This document shows positions 55,394-60,828 of a stretch of 60,828 nucleotides of DNA, piece after piece (positions within the stretch are counted from its first letter, which is position 1; the number at the start of each line of letters is the position of its first letter). The notes under the pieces were generated by a model. It was not told where the DNA came from. It did no database searches and worked only from the letters and a program-made list of their open reading frames with translations. The position numbers were made by a program, and so were the translations under genes. Location of the stretch: IMG/VR virus record IMGVR_UViG_3300035670_000220, positions 1 to 60,828 of that record. One strand, written 5' to 3'. Source of the stretch: a virus.

Positions 55394-55800
55394 TATTGTT
55401 TGAATTTGAGGCGACGAAGAACGTCATCCACCCGAACAAGTCTCCCGATGGAGGCGTTGGTGTTTTCGTTGTGGATTGGTTGGCGTGTTTCAGGGGGGTC
55501 AACCTCGCGCATCAACTCCTTGAGGGCTTCGGTTCTAATGATGATGAACCCGTCACCCGTTGGGGATGCCTCCACCCACCACTTTGCCTCCGTGATGTTG
55601 ATTCCCGAAAGAATCTCGTAGTCGCGGTTGTATTGGCGAGTTTCGATATAAAAGTTGCCAGTCTCGGCTGCTCGGTAGTCGGTCTTTACCTCGTGCAGTC
55701 CTTCTAAGACATCGGCAAGAAACTCTTCGTGGGAGTTCTCTCCGACCTTGCCCCGTTGAAAGTCAACGTCGAACTTGGGGCTGTATCCGTCATTCGTCAT
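55393..55800 (-). CDS. Putative PD-(D/E)XK-type nuclease, 135 aa
   Basis: A 135-residue protein with an acidic, nuclease-like pattern in its first half: FDVDFQRGKVGENSHEEFL, then EVKTDYRAAETGNFYIE. The E-V-K-T-D core with G-N-x-Y-I-E behind it resembles VRR-NUC/PD-(D/E)XK phage nucleases (D...ExK). The C-terminal half is not recognised. The ATG at 55800 has no ribosome-binding site but is six bases after a good -10, so the mRNA is probably leaderless. It ends in the repeat that starts the next small gene. Confidence 0.65.
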   Translation of the reverse strand: MTNDGYSPKFDVDFQRGKVGENSHEEFLADVLEGLHEVKTDYRAAETGNFYIETRQYNRDYEILSGINITEAKWWVEASPTGDGFIIIRTEALKELMREVDPPETRQPIHNENTNASIGRLVRVDDVLRRLKFKQ

Positions 55801-55806
55801 AGAAAA

Positions 55807-55835
55807 ATACTACCAACGAAGATAGTATCCCTCAA
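55807..55835 (-). promoter_or_regulatory. Leaderless promoter of 55393 gene
   Basis: On the minus strand TTGAGG and TAGTAT are separated by 17 bp. TAGTAT ends six bases before the ATG at 55800, so transcription would begin at or next to the A of ATG. No ribosome-binding site is needed. Confidence 0.6.
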
Positions 55836-55840
55836 GATAC

Positions 55841-55876
55841 TTTCATAAAACGAAAGATATCTTTCATTATATGAAA
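55841..55876. promoter_or_regulatory. 36-bp imperfect palindrome, operator or activator site
   Basis: The centre is GAAAGATATCTTTC, a perfect 14-bp palindrome at 55852-55865. The outer TTTCAT and ATGAAA arms are also inverted copies. It begins five bases upstream of the -35 of the leaderless promoter. Spacing fits an operator or activator site for a dimeric regulator. Confidence 0.6.
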
Positions 55877-55880
55877 ACGT

Positions 55881-55903
55881 GATTTTCCGGGGTCACGCTC
55901 CGT
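55881..55903 (+). repeat. SAS-like repeat copy 4 (type B, non-coding)
   Basis: GATTTTCCGGGGTCACGCTCCGT pattern, between the operator-like palindrome and the terminator-like hairpin, not touching a start codon. Confidence 0.65.
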
Positions 55904-55913
55904 AAACACCAAA

Positions 55914-55941
55914 CCCCCCTGCAGATGAAACTACAGAGGGG
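55914..55941 (-). terminator. 11-bp hairpin, terminator-like
   Basis: On the minus strand CCCCTCTGTAG pairs with CTGCAGGGGGG across a 6-nt loop (two G-T pairs), followed by TTTGGTGTTT. The U-run is weak. It may end transcription coming from the tRNA region before the leaderless nuclease gene. Confidence 0.5.
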
Positions 55942-56288
55942 TAGGGGTGAGTAGGTGGGTTGCTTTTTACCACCACGGCCTAGCCAACGGTCCAGTAGTA
56001 CCGCTTTGAGCCGACCTGTCGTTCGGTCGCTAACCACCCCGCTAGGGGCCGACAGTGCGTTTCTCCCCCATTGGCAGTGGGAGCGATTCCGCCATACTCC
56101 AGCTCTCCCGTCGGATTGCTGTTAAAAAGAAAAATAACTTCAAAGAAACAGAAAGTCAAGCTTTTTGGGGTGAAGACCTAGTACTTGCTTTCGCTTTCCC
56201 ACCTGCGCTGCCCCAAGGCGTTACTCAGGTCGTCCCAAACTTTCGCTCTGCAGGTTGGTCTTGTGGACTCTACAGTAAAGGGCCTAAG
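55942..56288. other. Non-coding, GC-rich structured segment
   Basis: No convincing ORF is present on either strand. Several hairpins can form: CCCC-GCTA-GGGG at 56037-56048, CTGTCG/CGACAG at 56016-56021 and 56050-56055, CGACC/GGTCG at 56012-56029 and CTCCC/GGGAG around 56063-56083. The first and second overlap in competing ways, so it may switch. The segment joins the tRNA-like gene on its right. A structured RNA is likely, but which strand is transcribed is unknown. Confidence 0.45.
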
Positions 56289-56355
56289 CGCCGCGTCAAG
56301 GAATTGAACCCTGCTAATCGGTTTTGGAGACCGATTTCCTCCCAGAGGCCACGAC
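56289..56355 (-). tRNA. tRNA-Trp (CCA anticodon), short D-arm
   Basis: On the minus strand the anticodon arm TCGGT-CTCCAAA-ACCGA gives anticodon CCA (Trp). The T-arm is CAGGG-TTCAATT-CCTTG with the GTTCAA core intact. The acceptor strands GTCGTGG and ACGCGGC form six pairs (two G-T) with one mismatch. Only 14 bases lie between acceptor and anticodon stem, so the D-arm is shortened (CCT-CTGGG-AGG). CCA is not encoded. Most likely a degenerate phage tRNA; it could also be a tRNA-like remnant. Confidence 0.6.
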
Positions 56356-56374
56356 TTGCTTTTTTATTGTAACA

Positions 56375-56908
56375 CTACTGGTGAGGGTTTTTTGGAAGAG
56401 AGCCATCTTTTCGCGCACTTGGCTGGCGATACCAAATTCTTTCAACCAGCTCTGTAGTCGAATAACTGTGCTTTCGGGAGTTGTAATAAATCTCGATGTC
56501 GTGAGCCATGCAGTACTCCTTGCCCGTGAAGTCCTTTCCTGCGTACTCTTCCCCAACGATGCGGACATTAAAATCAAGAGTCTTGATGAGATTAAGCAAG
56601 TCGTCTTCAGTCTCGTAAACAATAACTCTGTCTACATACTTGACTGCCTCAAGTTGGATTTGGCGCTCCACCAGAGATTGAATTGGTTTGCGCTTTTCTT
56701 TTGGTCTGTCGATGCTGGGGTCAGTCTGCAAACCAACAATGAGATAGTCACACACCGACCGTGCCTCTTTGAGCATCAAAATATGACCTGCGTGGAGGAG
56801 GTCGAAAGCGGAGCAAGTGAAACCGACCTTGGGTTCGCCCCACCGCTTCAGTTCGTCAAATAAGTAGTTAGCGTCTTCGCCTTCATAGCCGAGTGCTGTC
56901 AAGTCCAT
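56375..56908 (-). CDS. Nucleotidyltransferase (cytidylyltransferase-like)
   Basis: A 177-residue protein with the H-x-G-H signature at residues 39-42 (LLHAGHILML), FTCSAFDLLHAGH as N-terminal beta-alpha unit, DYLIVGLQTDPS and a C-terminal Y-S-T-T-E-L-V-E-R-I motif (equivalent to the ISSTxxR). It belongs to the cytidylyltransferase/RfaE family, e.g. glycerol-3-phosphate cytidylyltransferase. It would activate a polyol or sugar phosphate for a glycan. The start is the ATG at 56908 with a start-associated repeat directly upstream. It is part of the accessory region. Confidence 0.8.
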   Translation of the reverse strand: MDLTALGYEGEDANYLFDELKRWGEPKVGFTCSAFDLLHAGHILMLKEARSVCDYLIVGLQTDPSIDRPKEKRKPIQSLVERQIQLEAVKYVDRVIVYETEDDLLNLIKTLDFNVRIVGEEYAGKDFTGKEYCMAHDIEIYYNSRKHSYSTTELVERIWYRQPSARKDGSLPKNPHQ

Positions 56909-56929
56909 TTTTCCGGGCTCTCTTTCCGT
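56906..56929 (+). repeat. SAS-like repeat copy 5 (type A, at start of nucleotidyltransferase)
   Basis: CATTTTTCCGGGCTCTCTTTCCGT pattern. On the minus strand it ends in ATG at 56908, the start of the cytidylyltransferase-like gene. Confidence 0.75.
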
Positions 56930-56970
56930 CCCTAATGTCAAAACCGTACCAGTTTCGGTACTGTTTTTCC

Positions 56971-57150
56971 ATGAGCAAGTTTGGGTGGTGCATGGATGGC
57001 AACGATGAACGGTGCCGAGTCCATTATATTGACTGGAACAACGAAGTGCGGGAATGCTCCTGTTCGTGCCACGAAGGCAAACCAAAGCCTCCTTTGCCCG
57101 AAAGAAAGGCAGTTGTGGAAAAGCCAATCAAGGGCAGGAAGAAGAAGTAA
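56971..57150 (+). CDS. Small cysteine-rich basic protein, 59 aa
   Basis: A 59-residue product with cysteines at FGWCMDGNDERC and ECSCSCH, then a Lys/Pro/Arg tail (KPIKGRKKK). It may bind zinc. There is no ribosome-binding site, but TACTGT lies exactly six bases before the ATG at 56971, compatible with a leaderless mRNA. A longer form from the ATG at 56935 (71 residues) is possible. It overlaps nothing and ends in TAATG, where a tiny 22-residue frame starts. Confidence 0.55.
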   Translation: MSKFGWCMDGNDERCRVHYIDWNNEVRECSCSCHEGKPKPPLPERKAVVEKPIKGRKKK

Positions 57151-57160
57151 TGTGTAATAC

Positions 57161-57328
57161 ATGCTTGAAAAAACGCCGATGGCAAACGAGTGCTACAAGC
57201 GGTTTTTGCACCTGGAGCTAAAACGACAAGAAGAAGTTGTTTTGTCCTTGGAGGCCAATTTGCGAATGGCCCGCCAAAACCTCGAATGGCTTCGTGAAGA
57301 AATCGAAGAATCAAAGTCCGAGTCTTAA
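57161..57328 (+). CDS. Small coiled-coil protein, 55 aa
   Basis: A 56-codon frame beginning at ATG 57161 and ending TAA at 57328. The product has 55 residues, mostly helical with heptad spacing (LKRQEEVVLSLEANLRMARQ, NLEWLREEIEES). No ribosome-binding site is visible; it may be coupled to the previous stop ten bases upstream. It could form a short coiled coil. Function unknown. Confidence 0.55.
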   Translation: MLEKTPMANECYKRFLHLELKRQEEVVLSLEANLRMARQNLEWLREEIEESKSES

Positions 57329-57363
57329 AACTCACAAAACCCCGCAAATAGTAATCTTGATGC

Positions 57364-58077
57364 GTGCTGCATGAGTGGAAGCTGGACGGAATAACCCGAA
57401 ACTTTGGGGACGCTCTCTGGGAAGTGATTCTCCCCGAGGCGGTTGTTCGCGACCTCGAAAGCGACTCCGAGCACATGTACTTCCCTATCGGAAGCGTTAT
57501 CTGTAACCAAGTTATTCTAGAGACACTTGGTCTTGGCCTAAAACCAGTTTTTATTAACTGTGGCTGGAGAGGCGAAGAATTAGACCCAGAGTTAGTTGCT
57601 GAATGCGACTTTATCGGCGCTCGCGGGCCATACACCCAGGGTGAGCTAGCTAATCACGGTGTGGTTGTCGAGGTAACTGGAGACCCAGCCTACAAACTGC
57701 CTAGTTTGATTGAGAAGGGTTCACCTAACGCTCTTGCCATTGTTGTCAGGCACATCGAAGACCAGTCGGACTACAACCAAGACTCCATCTTTGAACTCAA
57801 GGCTGATGCGATATTCAGCCCTGTTGTTGAGACAAAAGAAGACATTATTGAGTTCATCCAAACAATCTCGGGGGCACGCTTTGTGCTTGCTGGCTCTATG
57901 CACGCCGCGATTGTGGCGCACGCTTATGGGGTCCCCTTTGCTCCAATGTTGGGGCATGACAGTTATGTCAACTGTCCAGCGAAGTGGTGGGATTGGTTTG
58001 CAGCCAATGACTTAGGTCAGCCTTACTTTGCCAAAGATATCGTTGATGGCAGAGCATGGCACAGACAACAGTTCTAG
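57364..58077 (+). CDS. Polysaccharide pyruvyl transferase-like protein
   Basis: A 237-residue protein starting at GTG. The N-terminus has R-N-F-G-D-A-L-W-E (the N-x-G-D motif), followed by FINCGWRGEELDPELVAEC, FIGARGPYT and VTGDPAYKLP. The C-terminal motif A-G-S-M-H-A-A-I-V-A-H-A-Y-G-V-P-F is the conserved G-S-x-H of the PS_pyruv_trans family (CsaB-like). These enzymes add pyruvyl ketals to polysaccharides, often on the cell surface. In a phage it may modify the host envelope or the virion glycan. It is shorter than typical cellular members (~300+). Confidence 0.75.
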   Translation: MLHEWKLDGITRNFGDALWEVILPEAVVRDLESDSEHMYFPIGSVICNQVILETLGLGLKPVFINCGWRGEELDPELVAECDFIGARGPYTQGELANHGVVVEVTGDPAYKLPSLIEKGSPNALAIVVRHIEDQSDYNQDSIFELKADAIFSPVVETKEDIIEFIQTISGARFVLAGSMHAAIVAHAYGVPFAPMLGHDSYVNCPAKWWDWFAANDLGQPYFAKDIVDGRAWHRQQF

Positions 58078-58092
58078 GGGTAAACTGAAGAG

Positions 58093-58323
58093 ATGGACGA
58101 GCCAATTTGGGAAAGCACTATTTCCAACTTCTACACCTTTAAGGTGATGCCTCTTGGTGAAAACATGCACCGAGGAATGCTGGAGATTTGGCACACCGAC
58201 AGTGGAGAGCTTCGGTATCAGAAAGAAGTTCCGATTAATCGAATGCTGGAAAACGGCGCAGATGACAAAATCTTCCGAGAATGGCAGAAGGTTGTTGTCG
58301 ATTGGGTTAAGAACAAATCTTGA
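58093..58323 (+). CDS. Hypothetical protein, 76 aa
   Basis: A 76-residue acidic protein with GAAGAG upstream of its ATG. Beta-rich start (ESTISNFYTFKVMPLGEN) then a helical end (KIFREWQKVVVDWVKNK). It is 15 bp after the pyruvyl transferase-like gene, so probably co-transcribed. Not recognised. A start-associated type repeat (type B) lies just beyond its stop. Confidence 0.65.
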   Translation: MDEPIWESTISNFYTFKVMPLGENMHRGMLEIWHTDSGELRYQKEVPINRMLENGADDKIFREWQKVVVDWVKNKS

Positions 58324-58344
58324 TTTTCCGGGGTCCCGTTCCGT
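58322..58344 (+). repeat. SAS-like repeat copy 6 (type B, between convergent genes)
   Basis: GATTTTCCGGGGTCCCGTTCCGT pattern. It occupies the gap between the 58093-58323 stop (plus) and the 58345 stop (minus). No start codon is attached. Confidence 0.7.
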
Positions 58345-58590
58345 TTAAAGCCGAGGCGGTTGAGCCGGGAAGTTGATGGCGTCGTCGTCCAGAAGTTGTT
58401 GGGTGATGGTTTGGGGGATTCGGTCACCTTTGCGTTCGTGCGCTGCTAGGTGGTCAAGCATCTCCTGAGTTGACTCTGGGTGATACACCGCTTCGAGCAT
58501 GTCGCCAAAGCTGCAAAGAGAGCAAGCAAGCTTTCCAGTGCTGAGCCTGACAACATAAACGTCGTACTCAGGCATTCGAGAGTAAATCAT
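58345..58590 (-). CDS. Small C2H2-type zinc finger protein, 81 aa
   Basis: The start is ATG at 58590 with GGAGGAATA directly upstream. The 81-residue product carries L-A-C-S-L-C (two cysteines), then M-L-D-H-L-A-A-H (two histidines) 21 residues later, a C2H2-like zinc-finger pattern with an acidic linker. It may bind nucleic acid. A longer frame begins further upstream but lacks a ribosome-binding site. Convergent with the plus-strand gene at 58093. Confidence 0.65.
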   Translation of the reverse strand: MIYSRMPEYDVYVVRLSTGKLACSLCSFGDMLEAVYHPESTQEMLDHLAAHERKGDRIPQTITQQLLDDDAINFPAQPPRL

Positions 58591-58619
58591 TATTCCTCCG
58601 TCTTTTTGTACTTGTCGGC

Positions 58620-58649
58620 ATAATACTACGCAATACCTGTACAAATCAA
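58620..58649 (-). promoter_or_regulatory. Promoter candidate for zinc-finger gene
   Basis: On the minus strand TTGATT and TATTAT are separated by 18 bp, some 30 bp before the zinc-finger ATG. It overlaps a plus-strand candidate at 58638, so the two promoters would be divergent. Confidence 0.45.
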
Positions 58650-58666
58650 CGGTTCATGCGTATTAT
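58638..58666 (+). promoter_or_regulatory. Leaderless promoter candidate for 58673 gene
   Basis: TGTACA and TATTAT are 17 bp apart; TATTAT ends six bases before the ATG at 58673, as in the 55800 and 56971 genes. No ribosome-binding site is present. Confidence 0.5.
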
Positions 58667-58672
58667 CAAAGT

Positions 58673-58945
58673 ATGACTGAAATTGTTTCCTTTGAAATAA
58701 AGGATGAAGAGTGGGCCTCTGAACTTCAGAATGGCCTAGAGCTATACATGGACACCCTCCATGAAACCCTCGACGCAACGATGGATGACCCAGAGTGGGA
58801 CTTCCAGACTGAGAGCGAGCTTCCCTACTGTGGATGCCATACCTGTGAATACAGAGAGATTCTTTCCTATGTAACCCCGAGAATAATTAAAGGTTATTTG
58901 GCAGGAAAAGTGGGGATGATTGTCAACGGACAACCAGTCAATTAA
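58673..58945 (+). CDS. Hypothetical protein, 90 aa
   Basis: A 90-residue acidic protein. The middle (SELPYCGCHTCEYREIL) contains three cysteines and a histidine (C-G-C-H-T-C), a possible metal site. Alpha-helical otherwise. Its mRNA seems leaderless. It overlaps the convergent 58942 gene by 4 bp. Not recognised. Confidence 0.65.
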   Translation: MTEIVSFEIKDEEWASELQNGLELYMDTLHETLDATMDDPEWDFQTESELPYCGCHTCEYREILSYVTPRIIKGYLAGKVGMIVNGQPVN

Positions 58946-59292
58946 TCTTCTTTGTTTTTAGAAAGAGCATTGATGAAATCTATTTGCTCGTCTGTTAGGT
59001 CTTTGTAAACCTTTTTAAGCTCTGCGTAGTTTGCTGGAGTCACCATAATGGACTCTGAGTCTTCGGTGAAATTAATGCTAATAACTCCCATTTGCCAAAG
59101 CTCATTAGCAGTTTGATTGATGTCTGCTTGATGCATTGCGTAAAACTCTGGAAACAGATTTTTACATTTTTCTGTAACCCTATATACAGGTTCTCCTGAA
59201 TCGTCGTACCGAAGCAGGACCAAACACTCTTCTTCAATCAATAACCGAAAAACTTCGGCTACTACCCGCTCTTCTTCTTCTGGGGAAAGCAA
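58942..59292 (-). CDS. Hypothetical protein, 116 aa, winged-helix-like
   Basis: A 116-residue acidic protein with helical pattern (EEERVVAEVFRLLIEEECLVLLRYD, NLFPEFYAMHQADINQTANELWQMG). The arrangement helix, strand (LLRYDDSGEPVYRVTEK) and helices resembles a winged helix, but no recognition helix is obvious. It shares the operon with the 59295 acidic protein (2 bp apart). Not recognised. Confidence 0.65.
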   Translation of the reverse strand: MLSPEEEERVVAEVFRLLIEEECLVLLRYDDSGEPVYRVTEKCKNLFPEFYAMHQADINQTANELWQMGVISINFTEDSESIMVTPANYAELKKVYKDLTDEQIDFINALSKNKED

Positions 59293-59294
59293 AA

Positions 59295-59564
59295 CTAATC
59301 CTCGTCCTCTTCATCGTCCTCGTCGTCGTCGTCCGCTGGCATAAAGACGATTTGGCCTTCTTCTTGCGCTTCGGCAATTAAATAGGCGACCAAACGAAGA
59401 GCTTGATGTTCTAAAAATCCAGCTTTCATAAGAGATAAGAAGACTTCATGCATTTGAGCAGCGTCTTCATCTAACGGGCTAGTCCCTACAGCAGCTTCAA
59501 AAGCTTCTGCATCGAACTCTGGTTCGGACGGCTTCTTATCTTGCCCGTCTTCGCTGGCACTCAT
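59295..59564 (-). CDS. Acidic hypothetical protein, 89 aa
   Basis: An 89-residue protein, strongly acidic, ending in a run of Asp/Glu (DDDDEDDEEDED). Residues ~42-65 (VFLSLMKAGFLEHQALRLVAYLI) are helical and hydrophobic. DNA mimic or scaffold-like roles are conceivable from the charge, but nothing more specific is visible. It is followed two bases later by the 58942 gene. Confidence 0.65.
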   Translation of the reverse strand: MSASEDGQDKKPSEPEFDAEAFEAAVGTSPLDEDAAQMHEVFLSLMKAGFLEHQALRLVAYLIAEAQEEGQIVFMPADDDDEDDEEDED

Positions 59565-59589
59565 GTAAATAGTTTAGACGTTAAGAGTC

Positions 59590-60675
59590 TTACTCATTAA
59601 GTCCGATGTACTCGTGTGAGTAAGACCATCTATTTGGATTGAGTTGCCACCTGCTGTTTTCCCTCACCACACGCCCATCTTTTCTTTTCATGTGATTTTT
59701 AGACGTTGGTTTCCACAACGGAGAACTGTCCCGATATTCCCCCAAACGTGGGTGAGATGTCTTTGAGAAATATCTCTTTCCGTTGTCGATGTAATGCTGA
59801 GCAACAACTTCAGAAAGCCGAGGTCCCATTCCGAAACCCTGATAATCGGGATGAATCACCAATCGATGTTCACGCCAAGCGTTTTTGACCGTTCCAGATG
59901 GGTAGGTCATGGCTGCTACAAAGCCAACTAGCTGTCCTTCCCAGATAGCCATGTAGCTGTGTGAGGCTTTATTGAGCTTCTCGGAGAGATAGTGGTATGA
60001 AGCGAAGTAGTCCCAAACGCTGTTTTCGGCAGCATGTATTTCGAGTACCAGTTCAGGTCGTTGAAGATACCTCCCGTTAGTCCACTCACCACGGTCGGTG
60101 TCGATAATCCAATCAGGTTCCAAAAACTCAATGATGTCGCGGTGGCAGGTTGCGAGAACAACGTTCTTTATGTCGTTGCGTCGAATGTACCGAGACATAG
60201 ATGTCGAAGCAGCCTTAGCGACGTTTCGGTCTACAACAGAAGTGAACTCATCAATGACGCAGTTGTTTTGAAGTTGTCGCGCTAGGTCAGCTCGAAACTT
60301 TTGACCAGTAGAGAGAACGTGATAAGGCTTCACCCACTCTGGAACAGACATAAGCCCAGCAGCAGCAAACCTTTCGCTTGCATCGACAGGACTGTCAAAG
60401 TGTGAGGCAATGGAGCGATTTGAGTCCCAATTTGGGACTACAGGAGTTCCGAAGTTTTTTAGAAGTGTTGACTTGCCAGTTCCAGATGCTCCGACAATCA
60501 CGCCGAGAGAAAAGTTCTTGTGGGGGAGACGGAGTGGGAGAAGATAGGGATAGAACTTCTCTGTTCCATCTGAGTCATGGTCAAACGGTCGAATTAGGTC
60601 TTCCGTAATTTCGTCCATCACAACGGTCGATGTAAGGGGGAACAACGACCTGTCTAGCTTTTCCCACTCTGTCAT
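59590..60675 (-). CDS. ABC-type ATPase fused to GNAT acetyltransferase
   Basis: A 361-residue fusion. Residues ~1-200 are an ABC-like ATPase: Walker A G-A-S-G-T-G-K-S-T at 62-70, signature L-S-T-G-Q at 121-125, Walker B C-V-I-D-E-F at 139-144. The second part (~210-340) is a GNAT domain with V-I-H-P-D-Y-Q-G-F-G-M-G-P-R at 273-286 (acetyl-CoA pyrophosphate loop), followed by SKTSHPRLGEYRD, a segment seen in phage GNATs sometimes linked to Mom-type DNA modification. The fusion suggests ATP-driven loading onto DNA or tRNA before acyl transfer. Substrate unknown. Confidence 0.75.
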   Translation of the reverse strand: MTEWEKLDRSLFPLTSTVVMDEITEDLIRPFDHDSDGTEKFYPYLLPLRLPHKNFSLGVIVGASGTGKSTLLKNFGTPVVPNWDSNRSIASHFDSPVDASERFAAAGLMSVPEWVKPYHVLSTGQKFRADLARQLQNNCVIDEFTSVVDRNVAKAASTSMSRYIRRNDIKNVVLATCHRDIIEFLEPDWIIDTDRGEWTNGRYLQRPELVLEIHAAENSVWDYFASYHYLSEKLNKASHSYMAIWEGQLVGFVAAMTYPSGTVKNAWREHRLVIHPDYQGFGMGPRLSEVVAQHYIDNGKRYFSKTSHPRLGEYRDSSPLWKPTSKNHMKRKDGRVVRENSRWQLNPNRWSYSHEYIGLNE

Positions 60676-60712
60676 AGCACCAGGCTAACAGAATGTTGTA
60701 GAAAAGTCCAGG

Positions 60713-60828
60713 CTATTTGTTGGGATTTGGAATACGAACTAGACGCTTTTTCTCAAGGTCATAAACCTTGATGAACTTCTTATACGCCTTACCGCAAGCG
60801 CGGTTGGAGTTGGTGCCACCAGAGCTCT
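60713..60828 (-). CDS. Partial hypothetical gene at right edge
   Basis: The C-terminal ~38 residues of a minus-strand gene (ending LVRIPNPNK) that extends beyond the window. It is basic (KAYKKFIKVYDLEKKR). A frame is open to the edge, and no start is visible. Function cannot be given. Confidence 0.6.
   Translation of the reverse strand, partial: SSGGTNSNRACGKAYKKFIKVYDLEKKRLVRIPNPNK

Noticed and set aside
56324-56863. 179-codon plus-strand frame over the nucleotidyltransferase
   Set aside because: Opposite strand carries the HxGH motif and a start-associated repeat; this frame has no support.
57150-57218. 22-codon CxxC frame (MCNTC...) starting in TAATG
   Set aside because: Too short to support without conservation; it may only serve translational coupling to the 57161 gene.
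57024-57635. 203-codon minus-strand frame over the pyruvyl transferase-like gene
   Set aside because: No recognisable fold; plus-strand genes with consistent motifs occupy the region.

Overview
This window looks like about 61 kb of a tailed (siphovirus-type) bacteriophage genome, probably infecting an actinobacterium of moderate GC. The evidence for a phage is a tape measure protein, minor tail proteins, tail fibres, a large terminase, a phage family-A DNA polymerase, a primase/helicase and very tight gene packing with one-base and ATGA overlaps. The evidence for an actinobacterial host is two WhiB-type iron-sulphur regulators (one at 17940, one at 18974), a ThyX thymidylate synthase and several promoters whose -10 box sits six bases before the start codon, as in leaderless actinobacterial transcripts. 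The GC content looks moderate by eye, which would fit freshwater actinobacteria better than mycobacteria or streptomycetes; that last point is inference.

Layout. (1) 1-8945, plus strand: the 3' part of the tape measure gene, two large minor tail proteins, a tail fibre with a C-terminal S74 chaperone domain, and two small proteins. (2) 8968-15731, plus: replication and recombination genes, namely DNA polymerase I, dCMP-deaminase-like protein, RuvC-like resolvase, SNF2 helicase, Cas4/RecB-like nuclease, Sak4-like ATPase and an SSB-like protein, closed by a strong terminator. (3) 15853-19522, plus: small genes, including a possible sugar-transferase-like protein, a DUF6378-like protein and two WhiB proteins. 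(4) 19506-44856, minus: a 25-kb block of virion-surface genes. It holds five collagen-like proteins built on Gly-Pro-Thr repeats, two giant glycine-rich adhesins, a beta-propeller, a subtilisin-like protease, and at its downstream end a SAM methyltransferase and a GT2 glycosyltransferase. (5) 44962-54948: metallophosphoesterase, HTH-like protein, a membrane protein, primase/helicase (plus strand), terminase, a serine recombinase, ThyX and small proteins. (6) 55006-60828: an accessory region of very small genes on both strands, with a tRNA-like element, a 23-25 bp repeat family resembling the start-associated sequences of cluster K mycobacteriophages, a putative PD-(D/E)XK nuclease, a nucleotidyltransferase, a polysaccharide pyruvyl transferase and an ABC-ATPase/GNAT fusion.

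How the parts may work together. The most striking unit is region 4. Gly-Pro-Thr collagen is the repeat that carries O-glycans on the Bacillus anthracis spore protein BclA, and here the GPT proteins lie in the same run of genes as a glycosyltransferase and a methyltransferase. A phage-encoded, glycosylated and possibly methylated collagen-fibre coat is a reasonable hypothesis. One collagen protein ends in what looks like a type-1 copper (cupredoxin) site.

No capsid, portal, tail-tube, endolysin or large integrase gene is visible; these presumably lie outside the window. Functions are assigned from motifs read by eye, with no database search.
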